From: Streptomyces decoyicus
Lineage (GTDB): Bacteria; Actinomycetota; Actinomycetes; Streptomycetales; Streptomycetaceae
Assembly (NCBI RefSeq): GCF_019880305.1
Contig: NZ_CP082301.1
Coordinates: 2,790,001 to 2,854,000 of the forward strand
DNA: 64,000 bases
Reading direction: 5' to 3'
The position numbers and the translations under genes were made by a program. Numbering within the stretch: the first letter of the stretch is position 1; the number at the start of each line of letters is the position of its first letter. This document shows positions 37,017 to 46,298 of the stretch, piece by piece. The notes beneath the pieces are model-generated. The model did no database searches and was not told the DNA's origin. It worked only from the letters and a program-made list of their open reading frames with translations.

Positions 37017-37862
37017 TCACCGCGGCGACACCACAGCCCCCAGCAGCCCCGGGCCCGTGTGCGCGCCGATCACCGCGCCGACCTCGCTCACATGGAGCTC
37101 GTTGAGCCCCGGTACCCGCTCCCGGAGCCGCTGGGCCAGGGCCTCCGCACGCTCCGCCGCGTCGAGGTGGTGGACCGCGATGTCCACCTGGCCCCCGCCC
37201 GCCCGCTCCACGGCGATCTCCTCGAGCCGTGCGATGGCCTTGGACGCCGTACGGACCTTCTCCAGCAGCTCGATCCGCCCGTCGGCCAGTTGAAGGAGCG
37301 GTTTGACGGCGAGCGCGGAGCCGAGCAGCGCCTGCGCCGTGCCGATACGGCCGCCCCGGCGCAGATAGTCGAGGGTGTCGACGTAGAAGTAGGCGGAGGT
37401 GCCCGCGGCGCGCTTCTCCGCGGCGGCGACCGCCTCGTCGATGTCCCCGCCCGCCTCAGCCGTCTCCGCGGCGGCGAGGGCGCAGAAGCCGAGAGCCATT
37501 GCGACCATCCCGGTGTCCACGACGTGTACGGGTACCGGCGCTTCCCTGGCCGCCAGCACCGCCGCGTCGTAGGTGCCGGAGATCTCCGAGGAGAGATGGA
37601 GCGAGACGATGCCGCCCGCGCCGGCCGCCGCGACCTTGCGGTACGTGTCCGCGAACACCGTGGGGCTGGGACGGGAGGTCGTCACGGGCCGTCGCTTCTG
37701 GAGCGCCTGGGCGACGGATCTCGCGGAGATCTCGGTGCCCTCTTCCAGGGCCCGGTCCCCCAGGACGACGGTCAGCGGAACGGCCGTGATGCGGTGACGC
37801 TCGACAGCCGTCCGCGGCAAGTAGGCCGTGGAATCGGTGACGATCGCGACATGGCGGGACAT
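37017..37862 (-). CDS. DegV-family fatty-acid-binding protein
   Basis: 281 residues. VAIVTDSTAYLP at the N-terminus, TSRPSPTVFADTYRKV, IVSLHLSSEISGTYDAA and VHVVDTGMVAMALGF are the DegV signatures that hold the fatty-acid carboxylate. Family members act as fatty-acid carriers (FakB-like) for a fatty-acid kinase in Firmicutes; the Streptomyces partner is unknown. The ATG giving MSRHVAIVTDS is chosen because the conserved domain begins there. It is downstream of the 249-residue membrane protein gene and followed by comEA's upstream region. Confidence 0.9.
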   Translation of the reverse strand: MSRHVAIVTDSTAYLPRTAVERHRITAVPLTVVLGDRALEEGTEISARSVAQALQKRRPVTTSRPSPTVFADTYRKVAAAGAGGIVSLHLSSEISGTYDAAVLAAREAPVPVHVVDTGMVAMALGFCALAAAETAEAGGDIDEAVAAAEKRAAGTSAYFYVDTLDYLRRGGRIGTAQALLGSALAVKPLLQLADGRIELLEKVRTASKAIARLEEIAVERAGGGQVDIAVHHLDAAERAEALAQRLRERVPGLNELHVSEVGAVIGAHTGPGLLGAVVSPR

Positions 37863-38096
37863 GACTGGGAGGTTATCCGGGGATCCCGACGCCGCACAGT
37901 GCGGGCCCCTCCCCAAGATCTTCCAGGTTTCACCAAGGCTCTGCCAAGAGCCCCGGAAGATGCGGCTGTCGCGGCCCTCAGATCCTCGCAGGTTCGCCGA
38001 TGCCCGCCGCTCCCGGCTTCACCGCCTTCTCCCCCGGGCCCCGCCCCGCCCCCACCCCACCCCTCGCACCCGCCGGTGTCTTGCGGGCTCACAGCC

Positions 38097-38846
38097 TCAC
38101 GTCGTCGTTTCCTCCGTCCGCGGTGCCTTCTGCCACGGGTAGGACGGCTGGGTGCGCGGGTCCTGGGCGGTGATCGCCGGCGGGTCCTCGGCGTGCGGGC
38201 CCCAGGAGTGGTCGCTGCCGGCCGAAGCCTGGCCCGCCCTCTGGCCCTGCCCCGGGCGGCGCTCCTGTACGGGCTCCCGCAGCGGGTCCGCGGAACCCTC
38301 GGCCCGGGTCCAGTGACGCAGCGCCCCGGACTCCACATCGATCTGGTCGCTCAGCGAGGCAAGATCGTCGTCCGCGAACTTGCGGGCGCGGTCGCGCGCG
38401 GCCCAGCGCAGCGACTCCGCGGAGTGCGTGATCCGCTCCAGACGCTCGCGGAACTCCGGGAGCCGGGCGGCGATCGTGGCCCGGTCAGGCTCACGTTCGA
38501 GCCGCTTGAGTTCATCGTCGAGCTCATGGCCATGGACGCTCAGACGCTCGAAGAGCCCGATCGCCTCGCTGAGGGAGGCATCCTCCGAGGAACCGCTGTG
38601 GAGCGCCTCCTGGGTGGCGCGCATGGACGTGCGCAGCGAGAGGCGCAGCTGTGCCAGCTCGCCGACCACACCGGGCTGGGCGAACTGCCGGGCCCGGAGG
38701 GTGGTGTCCTCGACGGTTCTGCGGGCCTGGGCGACCGTCCGGTCCACACCGGCCTTGGCCGCCTTCACGGCCTTGACCGTGACGAACACCCCTGCCAGGA
38801 CGAACAGCACAAAGAGCAGCCCGAAGACGGCAACAGCAGCTTCCAT
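38097..38846 (-). CDS. Conserved membrane protein with coiled-coil, unknown function
   Basis: 249 residues. One N-terminal helix (VAVFGLLFVLFVLAGVFVTV, residues 5-24) anchors a cytoplasmic part rich in Arg, Glu and Ala, with likely coiled coils (AIGLFERLSVHGHELDDELK, RLPEFRERLERITHSAESLR). The C-terminal 60 residues are Pro/Gln-rich and disordered. GGGGAG precedes the ATG. It is conserved beside leuS in Streptomyces as far as I recall, with no known role. It is 343 bases downstream of leuS on the same strand, so probably has its own promoter. Confidence 0.8.
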   Translation of the reverse strand: MEAAVAVFGLLFVLFVLAGVFVTVKAVKAAKAGVDRTVAQARRTVEDTTLRARQFAQPGVVGELAQLRLSLRTSMRATQEALHSGSSEDASLSEAIGLFERLSVHGHELDDELKRLEREPDRATIAARLPEFRERLERITHSAESLRWAARDRARKFADDDLASLSDQIDVESGALRHWTRAEGSADPLREPVQERRPGQGQRAGQASAGSDHSWGPHAEDPPAITAQDPRTQPSYPWQKAPRTEETTT

Positions 38847-39130
38847 GGGCTCTCCCCAGACGTCTCGGCGGCGCCGGTTCCTCGCCCGCGCCCCTGTACC
38901 TCCACGGTAAACGGCCAGGGCCGGTCACGGGTTCCGGACGAACCCCCAACCTGCCCGTAGGGGAAAACACCCATGGCACCCGTGAAGCACCCATCCGCGC
39001 GCCCGAGGCCACGCTCCCGAGGCCGCACGTCCGGAAATGCGGCGGCCCGCAAAGCGGCCGCGGCGCTGCAATTCCACCGGCGCGCGGTCACCGGCCACGC
39101 GGAGCGCCGCGGTGCCCGAAACCTCGACCC

Positions 39131-39181
39131 CGGGCGCCCGAACCTCGTCCTCGGGCGCCCGGGACCGTCCCCGGGCGCCCG
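39131..39181 (-). terminator. leuS terminator built from three CGGGCGCCCG palindromes
   Basis: CGGGCGCCCG occurs at 39131-39140, 39152-39161 and 39172-39181, spaced 21 and 20 bases. The two copies nearest leuS form a larger perfect 12-bp hairpin, CGGGCGCCCGGG with CCCGGGCGCCCG (39152-39181, loop ACCGTC), 8 bases after the leuS stop. The rest of the 38847-39189 gap shows no gene. Confidence 0.7.
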
Positions 39182-39189
39182 ACGGCGGC

Positions 39190-42093
39190 CTACGCCGGGA
39201 CGATGTTCACCAGCTTCGGCGCTCGGACGATGACCTTCCGGATGCCCGCGCCGTTCAGCGCCGCGACCACGGCGGGCTCGGCCAGTGCCGCCGCCTCCAG
39301 GTCCGCCTCGGAGATCGACGGGGCGACCTCCAGGCGTGCCTTGACCTTGCCCTTGATCTGCACGACGCAGGTCACGGTCTCGTCGACGACATACGCCGGG
39401 TCGGCGGCCGGGAAGTCCGCGTGCACCACGGTGCCGGTGTGGCCCAGCTTGCGCCACAGCTCCTCGGCGATGTGCGGAGCCAGCGGGGCGACCAGCAGTA
39501 CCAGCTGCTCCGCGACGGTGCGCGGGACCCGGCCGCCCGCCTTGGTCAGGTGGTTGTTCAGCTCGGTGACCTTGGCGATGGCGGTGTTGAACCGCAGGTT
39601 CGCCATGTCCTGGGTGACGCCGTCGATCGCCTTGTGCAGGGCCCGCAGGGTGTCCTCGTCCGGCTCGGTGTCGACGACGGTGACCTCGCCGGTCGCCTCG
39701 TCGACGACATTGCGCCACAGGCGCTGCAGCAGGCGGTACTGGCCGACGACGGCCCGGGTGTCCCACGGCCGCGACACGTCCAGCGGGCCCATCGCCATCT
39801 CGTACAGGCGCAGGGTGTCCGCGCCGTACTCGGCGCAGATCTCGTCGGGGGTGACGGCGTTCTTCAGGGACTTGCCCATCTTGCCCAGGACACGGCTGAC
39901 CTTCTCGCCCTGGTAGTAGTAGCCGCCGTCGCGCTCCTCGACCTCGGCGGCCGGCACGGCGATGCCGCGGCTGTCCCGGTAGACGAAGGCCTGGATCATG
40001 CCCTGGTTGTACAGCTTGTGGAACGGCTCGGAGGACGAGACATGCCCCAGGTCGTGCAGCACCTTGGACCAGAAGCGGGCGTACAGCAGGTGCAGTACGG
40101 CGTGCTCCGCGCCGCCCACGTACAGGTCGACGCCGCCGGCCGGCCGGCCGTCGCGCGGCCCCATCCAGTACTGCTCGATCTCCGGGGCGACCAGCGCGTC
40201 GGCGTTGCCGGGGTCCAGATAGCGCATCTCGTACCAGCACGAACCCGCCCAGTTGGGCATGGTGTTGGTCTCGCGCCGGTAGCGCTTGATGCCGTTGCCG
40301 TCGCCCAGGTCCAGGTCGACATGGACCCAGTCCTCGTTGCGGGACAGCGGGGTCTCCGGCTGGGTGTCGGCGTCGTCCGGGTCGAAGGTGCGCGGGGAGT
40401 AGTCCTCGACCTCGGGCAGCTCCAGCGGCAGCATCGACTCGGGCAGCGCGTGCGCCACACCGTCCTCGTCGTAGACGATCGGGAACGGCTCGCCCCAGTA
40501 GCGCTGCCGGCTGAACAGCCAGTCGCGCAGCCGGAAGTTGACGGTGCCCTCGCCGATGCCCTGGCCGGCCAGCCAGGCGGTGATCTTCGCCTTGGCCTCT
40601 TCGACGCCCAGGCCGTCCAGCGAGATCGTCGCACCGGACGAGTTGACGATCTTGGCGTCGTACGAGGCGAAGGCGTCGTCCCAGGTCGAGGGGTCGGTGC
40701 CGCGGTCGTCCGACGGCTCGACGACACAGCGCATCGGCAGCTCGAAGGCGCGGGCGAAGGCGAAGTCGCGGCTGTCGTGGGCGGGGACGGCCATGATCGC
40801 GCCGGTGCCGTAGCCCATCAGGACGTAGTCGGCGATGAAGACCGGGACCTGCTCGCCGCTGACCGGGTTGGTCGCGAAGGCGCCGGTGAAGACGCCGGTC
40901 TTGTCCTTGGCCTCGGCCTGCCGCTCGACGTCCGACTTGGACGCGGCCTGCTTGCGGTACGCGGCGACGGCGTCGGCCGGGGTGGCGTGTCCGCCGGTCC
41001 AGACGTCGTGGGTGCCCTCGGGCCAGGCGTCCGGAACGATGGAGCCGGTGCCGGTGCCGGAGCCGTTGTCGGAGCCGGCGACCAGCGGGTGCTCGGGCGC
41101 CAGCACCATGTACGTCGCGCCGAACAGGGTGTCCTGGCGGGTGGTGAAGACGGTGATCTTGTCGTCACCCACCGGGAAGTCGACCCGGGCGCCCTCGGAG
41201 CGGCCGATCCAGTTGCGCTGCTGGAGCTTGATGGCCTCCGGCCAGTCCAGCGCGTCCAGGTCGTTCAGCAGCCGGTCGGCGTAGGCGGTGATGCGCATGT
41301 TCCACTGGCGCAGCTTGGCCTTGAAGACCGGGTAGTTGCCGCGCTCGGAACGGCCGTCGGCGGTGACCTCCTCGTTGGCCAGCACCGTGCCCAGGCCGGG
41401 GCACCAGTTGACCGGCGCGTCCGAGGCGTACGCCAGGCGGTACTCGCCCAGGACGTTGGCCCGCTCCAGGGGGCTCAGCCCGGCCCAGGGCCGGCCGTCG
41501 GGGGTCTGGCGGGTGCCGGCCTCGAACTGGGCGACCAGGGTGTCGATCGGGCGGGCCGCGTCCGCCTCCGGGTCGTACCAGGAGTTGAAGATCTGCAGGA
41601 AGATCCACTGGGTCCACTTGTAGTACGCCGGGTCGATCGTCTCGACCGAGCGGCGCTGGTCGTGGCCCAGGCCCAGGCGGCGCAGCTGGCGCCGCATGTT
41701 CACGATGTTGGCCTCGGTGGAGACCCGCGGGTGGGTGCCGGTCTGCACCGCGTACTGCTCGGCGGGCAGGCCGAAGGCGTCGAAGCCCAGGGTGTGCAGG
41801 ACGTTGTGGCCCGTCATGCGCTGGTGGCGGGCGTACACGTCGGTGGCGATGAAGCCCAGCGGGTGGCCGACGTGCAGACCGGCACCCGACGGGTAGGGGA
41901 ACATGTCCATGATGAACTTCTTGGGGCGGGCCACCAGCTCGGCGTCGCCGGCCAGCTCCCCCTTGGGGTTCGGGGCCTCGTAGGTCCCGTCGGTCTCCCA
42001 GAAGTCCTGCCAGCGCGCCTCGATGTCGGCGGCCAGCGCGGCCGTATAGCGGTGCGGCGCTGCCGTCTCGGCAGCGTTAGTCGTCTCGCTCAT
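39190..42093 (-). CDS. leuS: Leucyl-tRNA synthetase
   Basis: 967 residues. Class I motifs: HVGH at 74-77 (HIGH) and KMGKS in [12 protein letters not shown] (KMSKS). The editing domain shows [20 protein letters not shown] and [15 protein letters not shown], and [20 protein letters not shown] is typical. It charges tRNA-Leu. [10 protein letters not shown] is chosen because GAGGACG precedes it; an ATG three codons upstream is also open. Upstream lie a Leu-rich leader peptide and a terminator (42161-42269), so expression is probably controlled by leucine attenuation. Confidence 0.98.
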   Translation of the reverse strand: MSETTNAAETAAPHRYTAALAADIEARWQDFWETDGTYEAPNPKGELAGDAELVARPKKFIMDMFPYPSGAGLHVGHPLGFIATDVYARHQRMTGHNVLHTLGFDAFGLPAEQYAVQTGTHPRVSTEANIVNMRRQLRRLGLGHDQRRSVETIDPAYYKWTQWIFLQIFNSWYDPEADAARPIDTLVAQFEAGTRQTPDGRPWAGLSPLERANVLGEYRLAYASDAPVNWCPGLGTVLANEEVTADGRSERGNYPVFKAKLRQWNMRITAYADRLLNDLDALDWPEAIKLQQRNWIGRSEGARVDFPVGDDKITVFTTRQDTLFGATYMVLAPEHPLVAGSDNGSGTGTGSIVPDAWPEGTHDVWTGGHATPADAVAAYRKQAASKSDVERQAEAKDKTGVFTGAFATNPVSGEQVPVFIADYVLMGYGTGAIMAVPAHDSRDFAFARAFELPMRCVVEPSDDRGTDPSTWDDAFASYDAKIVNSSGATISLDGLGVEEAKAKITAWLAGQGIGEGTVNFRLRDWLFSRQRYWGEPFPIVYDEDGVAHALPESMLPLELPEVEDYSPRTFDPDDADTQPETPLSRNEDWVHVDLDLGDGNGIKRYRRETNTMPNWAGSCWYEMRYLDPGNADALVAPEIEQYWMGPRDGRPAGGVDLYVGGAEHAVLHLLYARFWSKVLHDLGHVSSSEPFHKLYNQGMIQAFVYRDSRGIAVPAAEVEERDGGYYYQGEKVSRVLGKMGKSLKNAVTPDEICAEYGADTLRLYEMAMGPLDVSRPWDTRAVVGQYRLLQRLWRNVVDEATGEVTVVDTEPDEDTLRALHKAIDGVTQDMANLRFNTAIAKVTELNNHLTKAGGRVPRTVAEQLVLLVAPLAPHIAEELWRKLGHTGTVVHADFPAADPAYVVDETVTCVVQIKGKVKARLEVAPSISEADLEAAALAEPAVVAALNGAGIRKVIVRAPKLVNIVPA

Positions 42094-42160
42094 CGTCCTC
42101 AAAGCTCCATCGATCGTCTCTGCCTGCGGAAACGCGCCAAAATCCCCGGCACGCCGGAAA

Positions 42161-42187
42161 CAAAAAGACCCCTCGCACAGGAGGGGA
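42161..42187 (-). terminator. Attenuator terminator in the leuS leader
   Basis: Read leftward, CCCCTC-CTGTGC-GAGGGG is followed by TCTTTTTG, a classic intrinsic terminator, 68 bases before leuS and 44 bases after the leader peptide stop. Upstream, CCGACGG pairs with CCGTCGG, and CCGCGC (leader codons 11-12) can pair with GCGCGG next to the terminator, giving alternative folds. It could also terminate transcripts from the S53 gene. Confidence 0.75.
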
Positions 42188-42230
42188 CGCCGCGCCGATT
42201 CCGACGGGTTCTGTCATCCGTCGGTACTGA

Positions 42231-42269
42231 TCAGCGCGGCCCGCTAAGCAGAAGGCGTACGGCACGCAT
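42231..42269 (-). CDS. leuS leader peptide with three consecutive leucine codons
   Basis: A 12-codon reading frame, MRAVRLLLSGPR then TGA. The three Leu codons are CTT, CTG and CTT; CTT is rare in DNA this rich in G+C. A -10-like TACCCT lies six bases before the ATG, so translation can start leaderless at the 5' end of the message. An intrinsic terminator follows 44 bases after the stop, and leuS begins 138 bases after it. Charged tRNA-Leu shortage would stall the ribosome at codons 6-8 and shift RNA folding toward antitermination. The parts are seen; the mechanism is inferred from classical attenuators. Confidence 0.7.
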   Translation of the reverse strand: MRAVRLLLSGPR

Positions 42270-42275
42270 GGCGTC

Positions 42276-42281
42276 AGGGTA
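42276..42281 (-). promoter_or_regulatory. -10 element of the leuS leader
   Basis: TACCCT on the minus strand, six bases before the leader ATG at 42269. No consensus -35 is seen. Confidence 0.5.
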
Positions 42282-42408
42282 CCGCAGGGCGTACGGGGCC
42301 CGCGCTGAGGATTCCCCCAACACGGGCCCCGCCCCCGTTACCCCTTGCCCCTACCGCCGCTCCAACGGGGCCACGGGCGGTGCGGGGAGGCGGTGCCGCG
42401 CCCCGGTG

Positions 42409-44367
42409 TCAGGGGCGGTAGGAGCTGACATATCCGGCGCCCGGCGAGCCCACGCCCGTGACGTCGTCATAGCCGACGCCCGCATGCAGGGAGCTGTCCT
42501 TGCCCAGGCTGCGCAGCGAGGTCGTGGTGCCCTCGCCGGCGTCGGCGCCGTTGACGTAGTCGACGCGGACGACCGCCAGGTCACGGCCGGCACCCAGCGG
42601 GTGGTCGGTGACGTCGTGGTAGGCGGCGGTGCCGTAGCGCTGGTAGATGCCGGGGTTGGCGAAGCCGATGGCGACGCCGTGCCGGGCCTGCTGGGCGAGC
42701 GCCTGGACGCCCGCGATCACCGGCGCGGCCAGCGAGGTGCCGCCGATGCGGTACTCGTCATAGCCGAGCTTCCCGTCCGGGAGGGTCTGGGTCTGGCCGA
42801 CCAGGAAGCCGGTGTTGGGGTCGGCGACCGCGGCGATGTCCGGGACGGTGCGCATCGCGCCGCCGCCGTTCGCCTTCGCGAGCCCGTCCGGCACGATGCC
42901 GCGCTGGTAGAAGGGCTGCCCGACGGTCTTGCTGGTGCCGCCGCCTGCGCCGCCGTTGAAGGCGCCGGGGAATCCGGTCCAGTCGTTGCCGTCCTTGGAA
43001 AGCGCCGCCTTCAGGGTGCCCCAGCCGGTCTCCCACTGGTAGGCGTCGTGCTTGCCGACGGCCAGGGAGGTACCGCCGACCGCGGTCACCCAGGCGGAGT
43101 TCGCCGGGGTGTCGACCTGCTTGGTGCCGGTGTTGGCGACCTCGTCACCGTTGTCGCCGGAGGAGAAGTAGAAGCCGATGCCCTGCACCGCGCCCTGCTG
43201 GAAGAGCTGGTCGTAGGCGGCGGCCACGTCCGGGGTCTCGTTCGCCTCGATGTCGCCCCAGGAGTTGGAGACGATGTCGGCGAGGTGCCCGTCGACGATC
43301 TTGCCGAGCGAGTCGAGCAGGTCGTCGTCCATGCAGGAGGCGCCGCCGACGTAGACGATGTCGGAGTCGGGGGCGACCGCGTGGACGGCCTCGACGTCCA
43401 GGGTCTCCTCGCCGTACCAGCCGGCCGCGCCGCACTCCTCGATGTGGGTGTAGTCCGCGGGCAGCACCTGGGAGAGCTGGCCGCGGCGGTAGCGGGGGTC
43501 ACCGTTGCGGGCGGCGTACTTGCCGGCGTCCTGGGCGATGGTCGGCGAGGCGTAGGCGTCGGTGATCGCGACGGTGACGTTCTTGCCGGTCCACTTCTTC
43601 GCCCCGTAGGCGGCGCGCAGCTGCTTGCCGGTGTAGCCCTTGATCGCGTACGGCGCCTTGCCCCCGTAGGCGGACGGCAGCTTCTTGTCCGTCCTGGAGC
43701 CGTAGTACGAGGAGAACGGGCCGGAGTTGCGGAAGACCCCTTCCGGCGGCGGCAGTTCGCCGGAGTGGTGCTTGGCCGGCCGCGGCGCGTTGTTCAGGCC
43801 GGTGACCGTCAGCACCGCACCGGCCAGCGAGGCGGGCGCGGAGGCGGTGGTCGACGGGGCGTGGTACGTGTGGCCGCTCTTGCGGTAGTTGTGCAGGTCG
43901 GTGGCGAAGGCGCGCTCGGCGGCGGCCACGTCGCCCGTGACCGTCACATACCGGTTGGCGGTGCCGGTGACCGTCAGGCCGGATTCCTTCAGCCAGCCGG
44001 TCACCTTGGCTATCTGGTCGCGCGTGGCACCGTAACGGGCGCGCACCTGGGCGGGGCTCAGGTACTTCCCGTACGCGGCGGAGTGCGGGTCGGACACGGT
44101 CCGGGCGTAGTCCGCGAGCCCCTTGACGTCACGGCCGGCCAGGTAGACGCGGGCGGTGACGGCCGCGGAAGCGGAGGTGGCGCCCTGGTCGGCCTGCCGG
44201 GTGGCCCACAGCGGCTTGGTGCCCGCCAGCGCGTGCCGACCGCCGTCGTGGCCCGCGGCGTCGGCGGCGGGTGCGCCGAGCGCGAGCGCACCGGCGACCA
44301 GCGGCAGCGTCGCTGCCCAGGCCAGCCCGGCACGGGCGCGCAGTGATCTGGTGCGGCTTGCTCTCAT
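42409..44367 (-). CDS. Secreted S53 (sedolisin/kumamolisin-type) protease
   Basis: 652 residues. A signal peptide (RARAGLAWAATLPLVAGALA, cleavage near ADAAG) is followed by an activation prodomain (about 50-200) and the S53 catalytic domain. Catalytic elements are GEETLDVEAVHAVAPDSD (the Glu-x3-Asp pair), SNSWGD (oxyanion Asp) and IGGTSLAAPV (nucleophile Ser); the calcium site is YDDVTGVGSPGAGYV. Sedolisins are acid-acting extracellular endopeptidases that self-activate. AGGGGG precedes the ATG (MRASRTRSL). Two palindromes lie upstream (44464-44486, 44504-44518). Confidence 0.94.
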   Translation of the reverse strand: MRASRTRSLRARAGLAWAATLPLVAGALALGAPAADAAGHDGGRHALAGTKPLWATRQADQGATSASAAVTARVYLAGRDVKGLADYARTVSDPHSAAYGKYLSPAQVRARYGATRDQIAKVTGWLKESGLTVTGTANRYVTVTGDVAAAERAFATDLHNYRKSGHTYHAPSTTASAPASLAGAVLTVTGLNNAPRPAKHHSGELPPPEGVFRNSGPFSSYYGSRTDKKLPSAYGGKAPYAIKGYTGKQLRAAYGAKKWTGKNVTVAITDAYASPTIAQDAGKYAARNGDPRYRRGQLSQVLPADYTHIEECGAAGWYGEETLDVEAVHAVAPDSDIVYVGGASCMDDDLLDSLGKIVDGHLADIVSNSWGDIEANETPDVAAAYDQLFQQGAVQGIGFYFSSGDNGDEVANTGTKQVDTPANSAWVTAVGGTSLAVGKHDAYQWETGWGTLKAALSKDGNDWTGFPGAFNGGAGGGTSKTVGQPFYQRGIVPDGLAKANGGGAMRTVPDIAAVADPNTGFLVGQTQTLPDGKLGYDEYRIGGTSLAAPVIAGVQALAQQARHGVAIGFANPGIYQRYGTAAYHDVTDHPLGAGRDLAVVRVDYVNGADAGEGTTTSLRSLGKDSSLHAGVGYDDVTGVGSPGAGYVSSYRP

Positions 44368-44463
44368 GTAACCCCCTGCTGTGGCGATGCGGTGCGCCGC
44401 GGGGTGCCGCATCGCGCCGGTGCGCAGGCGCGCGGCACCGCACGAGCGGTGTATGCGCGGGAT

Positions 44464-44486
44464 GTGACGCTCGCGCGATGCGTCAC
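44464..44486 (-). promoter_or_regulatory. Palindrome 1 upstream of the S53 protease gene
   Basis: GTGACGC, nine bases, GCGTCAC: a perfect 7-bp inverted repeat about 97-119 bases upstream of the protease start; candidate operator. Confidence 0.5.
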
Positions 44487-44503
44487 TCTTTCGGTGAACT
44501 GTT

Positions 44504-44518
44504 CATGTCAGGGACATG
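44504..44518 (-). promoter_or_regulatory. Palindrome 2 upstream of the S53 protease gene
   Basis: CATGTC-AGG-GACATG is a perfect 6-bp inverted repeat, 18 bases beyond palindrome 1. The rest of the 44368-44728 gap holds only the tRNA terminator. Confidence 0.45.
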
Positions 44519-44684
44519 CGAGCACCAAGAAGAGACCAAGGAATGGCAAGCACTGACCAGGAATGGGCATGGAGCGAACACTCAACTCGTCATAACGGAC
44601 GGCTCACTGACCGGAAATCAGCGCAACCCGGACGAACCCCGCCGGGCACGAACGGCCAGGGCGCCCCTGGCCCCGCACATGCAC

Positions 44685-44723
44685 AACAGAGCGGGCCGTC
44701 CGCATCGGACGACCCGCTCTGTT
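44685..44723 (-). terminator. Terminator of tRNA-Ala copy 1
   Basis: AACAGAGCGGG pairs with CCCGCTCTGTT (11 bp), with an inner GTCC/GGAC pairing, starting five bases after the tRNA 3' end. Confidence 0.85.
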
Positions 44724-44728
44724 CACTG

Positions 44729-44801
44729 TGGAGCTAAGGAGAATTGAACTCCTGACCTCCTGCATGCCATGCAGGCGCTCTACCAACTGAGCTATAGCCC
44801 C
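44729..44801 (-). tRNA. tRNA-Ala (anticodon GGC), copy 1
   Basis: 73 bases. Acceptor arms GGGGCTA and TAGCTCC with discriminator A, D-loop region AGCTCAGTTGGTAGAGC, anticodon arm CCTGC-ATGGCAT-GCAGG giving GGC, and T-loop TTCAATT. The CCA end is not encoded. It reads GCC and GCU codons, heavily used here. Confidence 0.96.
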
Positions 44802-44954
44802 GTATTCTGTTCCCGCCCGGTTCCCCGCTGCGGCATCGCCTACATTACACGGACCTCCCCGGCTTCTGCCAAATCGTTCCGCCCGGGGCCCCTCGGCGCG
44901 ACGCGCGGTACTGTCGGCGATCCGTGTCCGATTCGTCCAGGGGAGCCGTACGCC

Positions 44955-46298
44955 GTGACCGCGCTGGAGCTGGAAGCGCCCACCGAGCCCGGCGGCGCCC
45001 GCCCCGGCAAGGGTCTCGTCCACCGGCATCCGACCCTCGCGGCGGCCCTCGCCTGCCTGGTCTCGTTCACCGTCTTCTGGATCGTGCAGCGCCTCGCGCA
45101 CGTGACGATGCTCGACCTCATGGTCTACCGCGCCGAGGGCTTCACCGTCCGCAACGGCGAGTCCCTCTACGACATGGTGGCGACCTCGGCGCACCTGCCC
45201 AACACCTACCCGCCCTTCGCGGCGCTGCTGTTCACCCCGCTCACCCTCCTCGGCGTCCCCGCGATGCGCACCCTCGCCACCGCCGGCAACCTCGTGCTGC
45301 TCGTCGCCGTCGTCCACCTCTCACTGCGCCTGGCCGGCCGGCCCCACAGGCTCCCCGGGCCGGCCGCGACCCTCGCCGTCTCGGCGCTGCTGGTGTGGTG
45401 CGAGCCGGTATGGACGACGCTGCGCTACGGCCAGATCAACCTTCTGCTCGCCGCGCTCGTGCTGTGGGACCTGACCCGCAAGGACACCCACCGGCTCGCG
45501 GGCATCGGTATCGGTGTCGCGGCCGGCCTCAAGCTGACCCCTGCGCTGTTCGCCGTATTTCTCGCCGTGGCCGGCGCCGTCCGTGCCGGGCAGCTGCTCC
45601 GCTCCCGCGCGGGGGCGCGCGCCGCTTGGAACCCCTGGCTGCGGCAGGCCGCGGTCGCCACCGCCACCTTCCTGGCCACCGCCCTCCTCTCCGCGCTCGC
45701 GCTGCCACGCGACTCGCACCGCTTCTGGACCGAGATCGTCTTCGCCGCCGACCGGGTCGGTGAGGTGGAGATCACCGCGAACCAGTCGCTGCGCGGCGCC
45801 CTCGCCCGGCTGCTGCACACCCACGATCCGGGCACCGTCTGGATCATGGTCGTCGGTCCGGTCGCGGCCCTCGGCCTGGCGCTGGCTGCCGGATCGCTGC
45901 TGCGCGGGCAGCGCGCCTGGGCGGCCGTCGCCTGCGCCGCGACCGCTCTCCTGGTCAGCCCGATCTCCTGGTCCCACCACTGGGTGTGGTGCGTACCGAT
46001 GGTGATCCTGCTCGGCTCCGAGGCGCTACGGCGGAGCGGCACCGCCACCCGCCGCTGGTGGGCTGCCACGGCCGCACTGGGCCTGCTGTTCTGCTCGTTC
46101 GCGCTGTGGTGGGTGCCGCATCGCTGGCACCACCACGAGGAACTGCACCAGAACGGCGTCCAGATGCTGCTCTCCGACGCCTATCCGCTCGCCGGTCTTG
46201 CGCTGCTGGCCCTGGCCGGGGCCCGGCTGTGGCGGCCCGGCGGGCGACCGGAGTGGGACAGCGAGCCCCGGCCTGCCGATACCGGCAGTGCCACATGA
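44955..46298 (+). CDS. GT87-family membrane mannosyltransferase-like protein (DUF2029)
   Basis: 447 residues with roughly ten membrane helices. HVTMLDLMVYRAEGFTVRNG after the first helix carries the catalytic-type Asp of polyprenyl-phosphate-mannose-dependent GT-C enzymes, and LPNTYPPFAALLFTPLTLL, LRYGQINLLLAALVLWDLTR, GVAAGLKLTPALF and ISWSHHWVW are GT87 family motifs (PimE-like). It would add mannose to a lipid or glycan on the outer face of the membrane. A GTG start (MTALELEAPTE) with AGGGGAG about 10 bases upstream is used. The acceptor is unknown. Confidence 0.87.
   Translation: MTALELEAPTEPGGARPGKGLVHRHPTLAAALACLVSFTVFWIVQRLAHVTMLDLMVYRAEGFTVRNGESLYDMVATSAHLPNTYPPFAALLFTPLTLLGVPAMRTLATAGNLVLLVAVVHLSLRLAGRPHRLPGPAATLAVSALLVWCEPVWTTLRYGQINLLLAALVLWDLTRKDTHRLAGIGIGVAAGLKLTPALFAVFLAVAGAVRAGQLLRSRAGARAAWNPWLRQAAVATATFLATALLSALALPRDSHRFWTEIVFAADRVGEVEITANQSLRGALARLLHTHDPGTVWIMVVGPVAALGLALAAGSLLRGQRAWAAVACAATALLVSPISWSHHWVWCVPMVILLGSEALRRSGTATRRWWAATAALGLLFCSFALWWVPHRWHHHEELHQNGVQMLLSDAYPLAGLALLALAGARLWRPGGRPEWDSEPRPADTGSAT

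Noticed and set aside
42094..42270. A T-box riboswitch upstream of leuS
   Set aside because: The conserved T-box antiterminator bulge (TGGN in the AGGGTGGNACCGCG context) and a recognisable Stem I are absent, whereas a leader peptide with Leu codons is present.
39037..44346. A 1769-codon open frame on the plus strand opposite leuS and the S53 protease
   Set aside because: It is antisense to two unmistakable genes; long antisense frames are routine in DNA with G/C-biased third positions.
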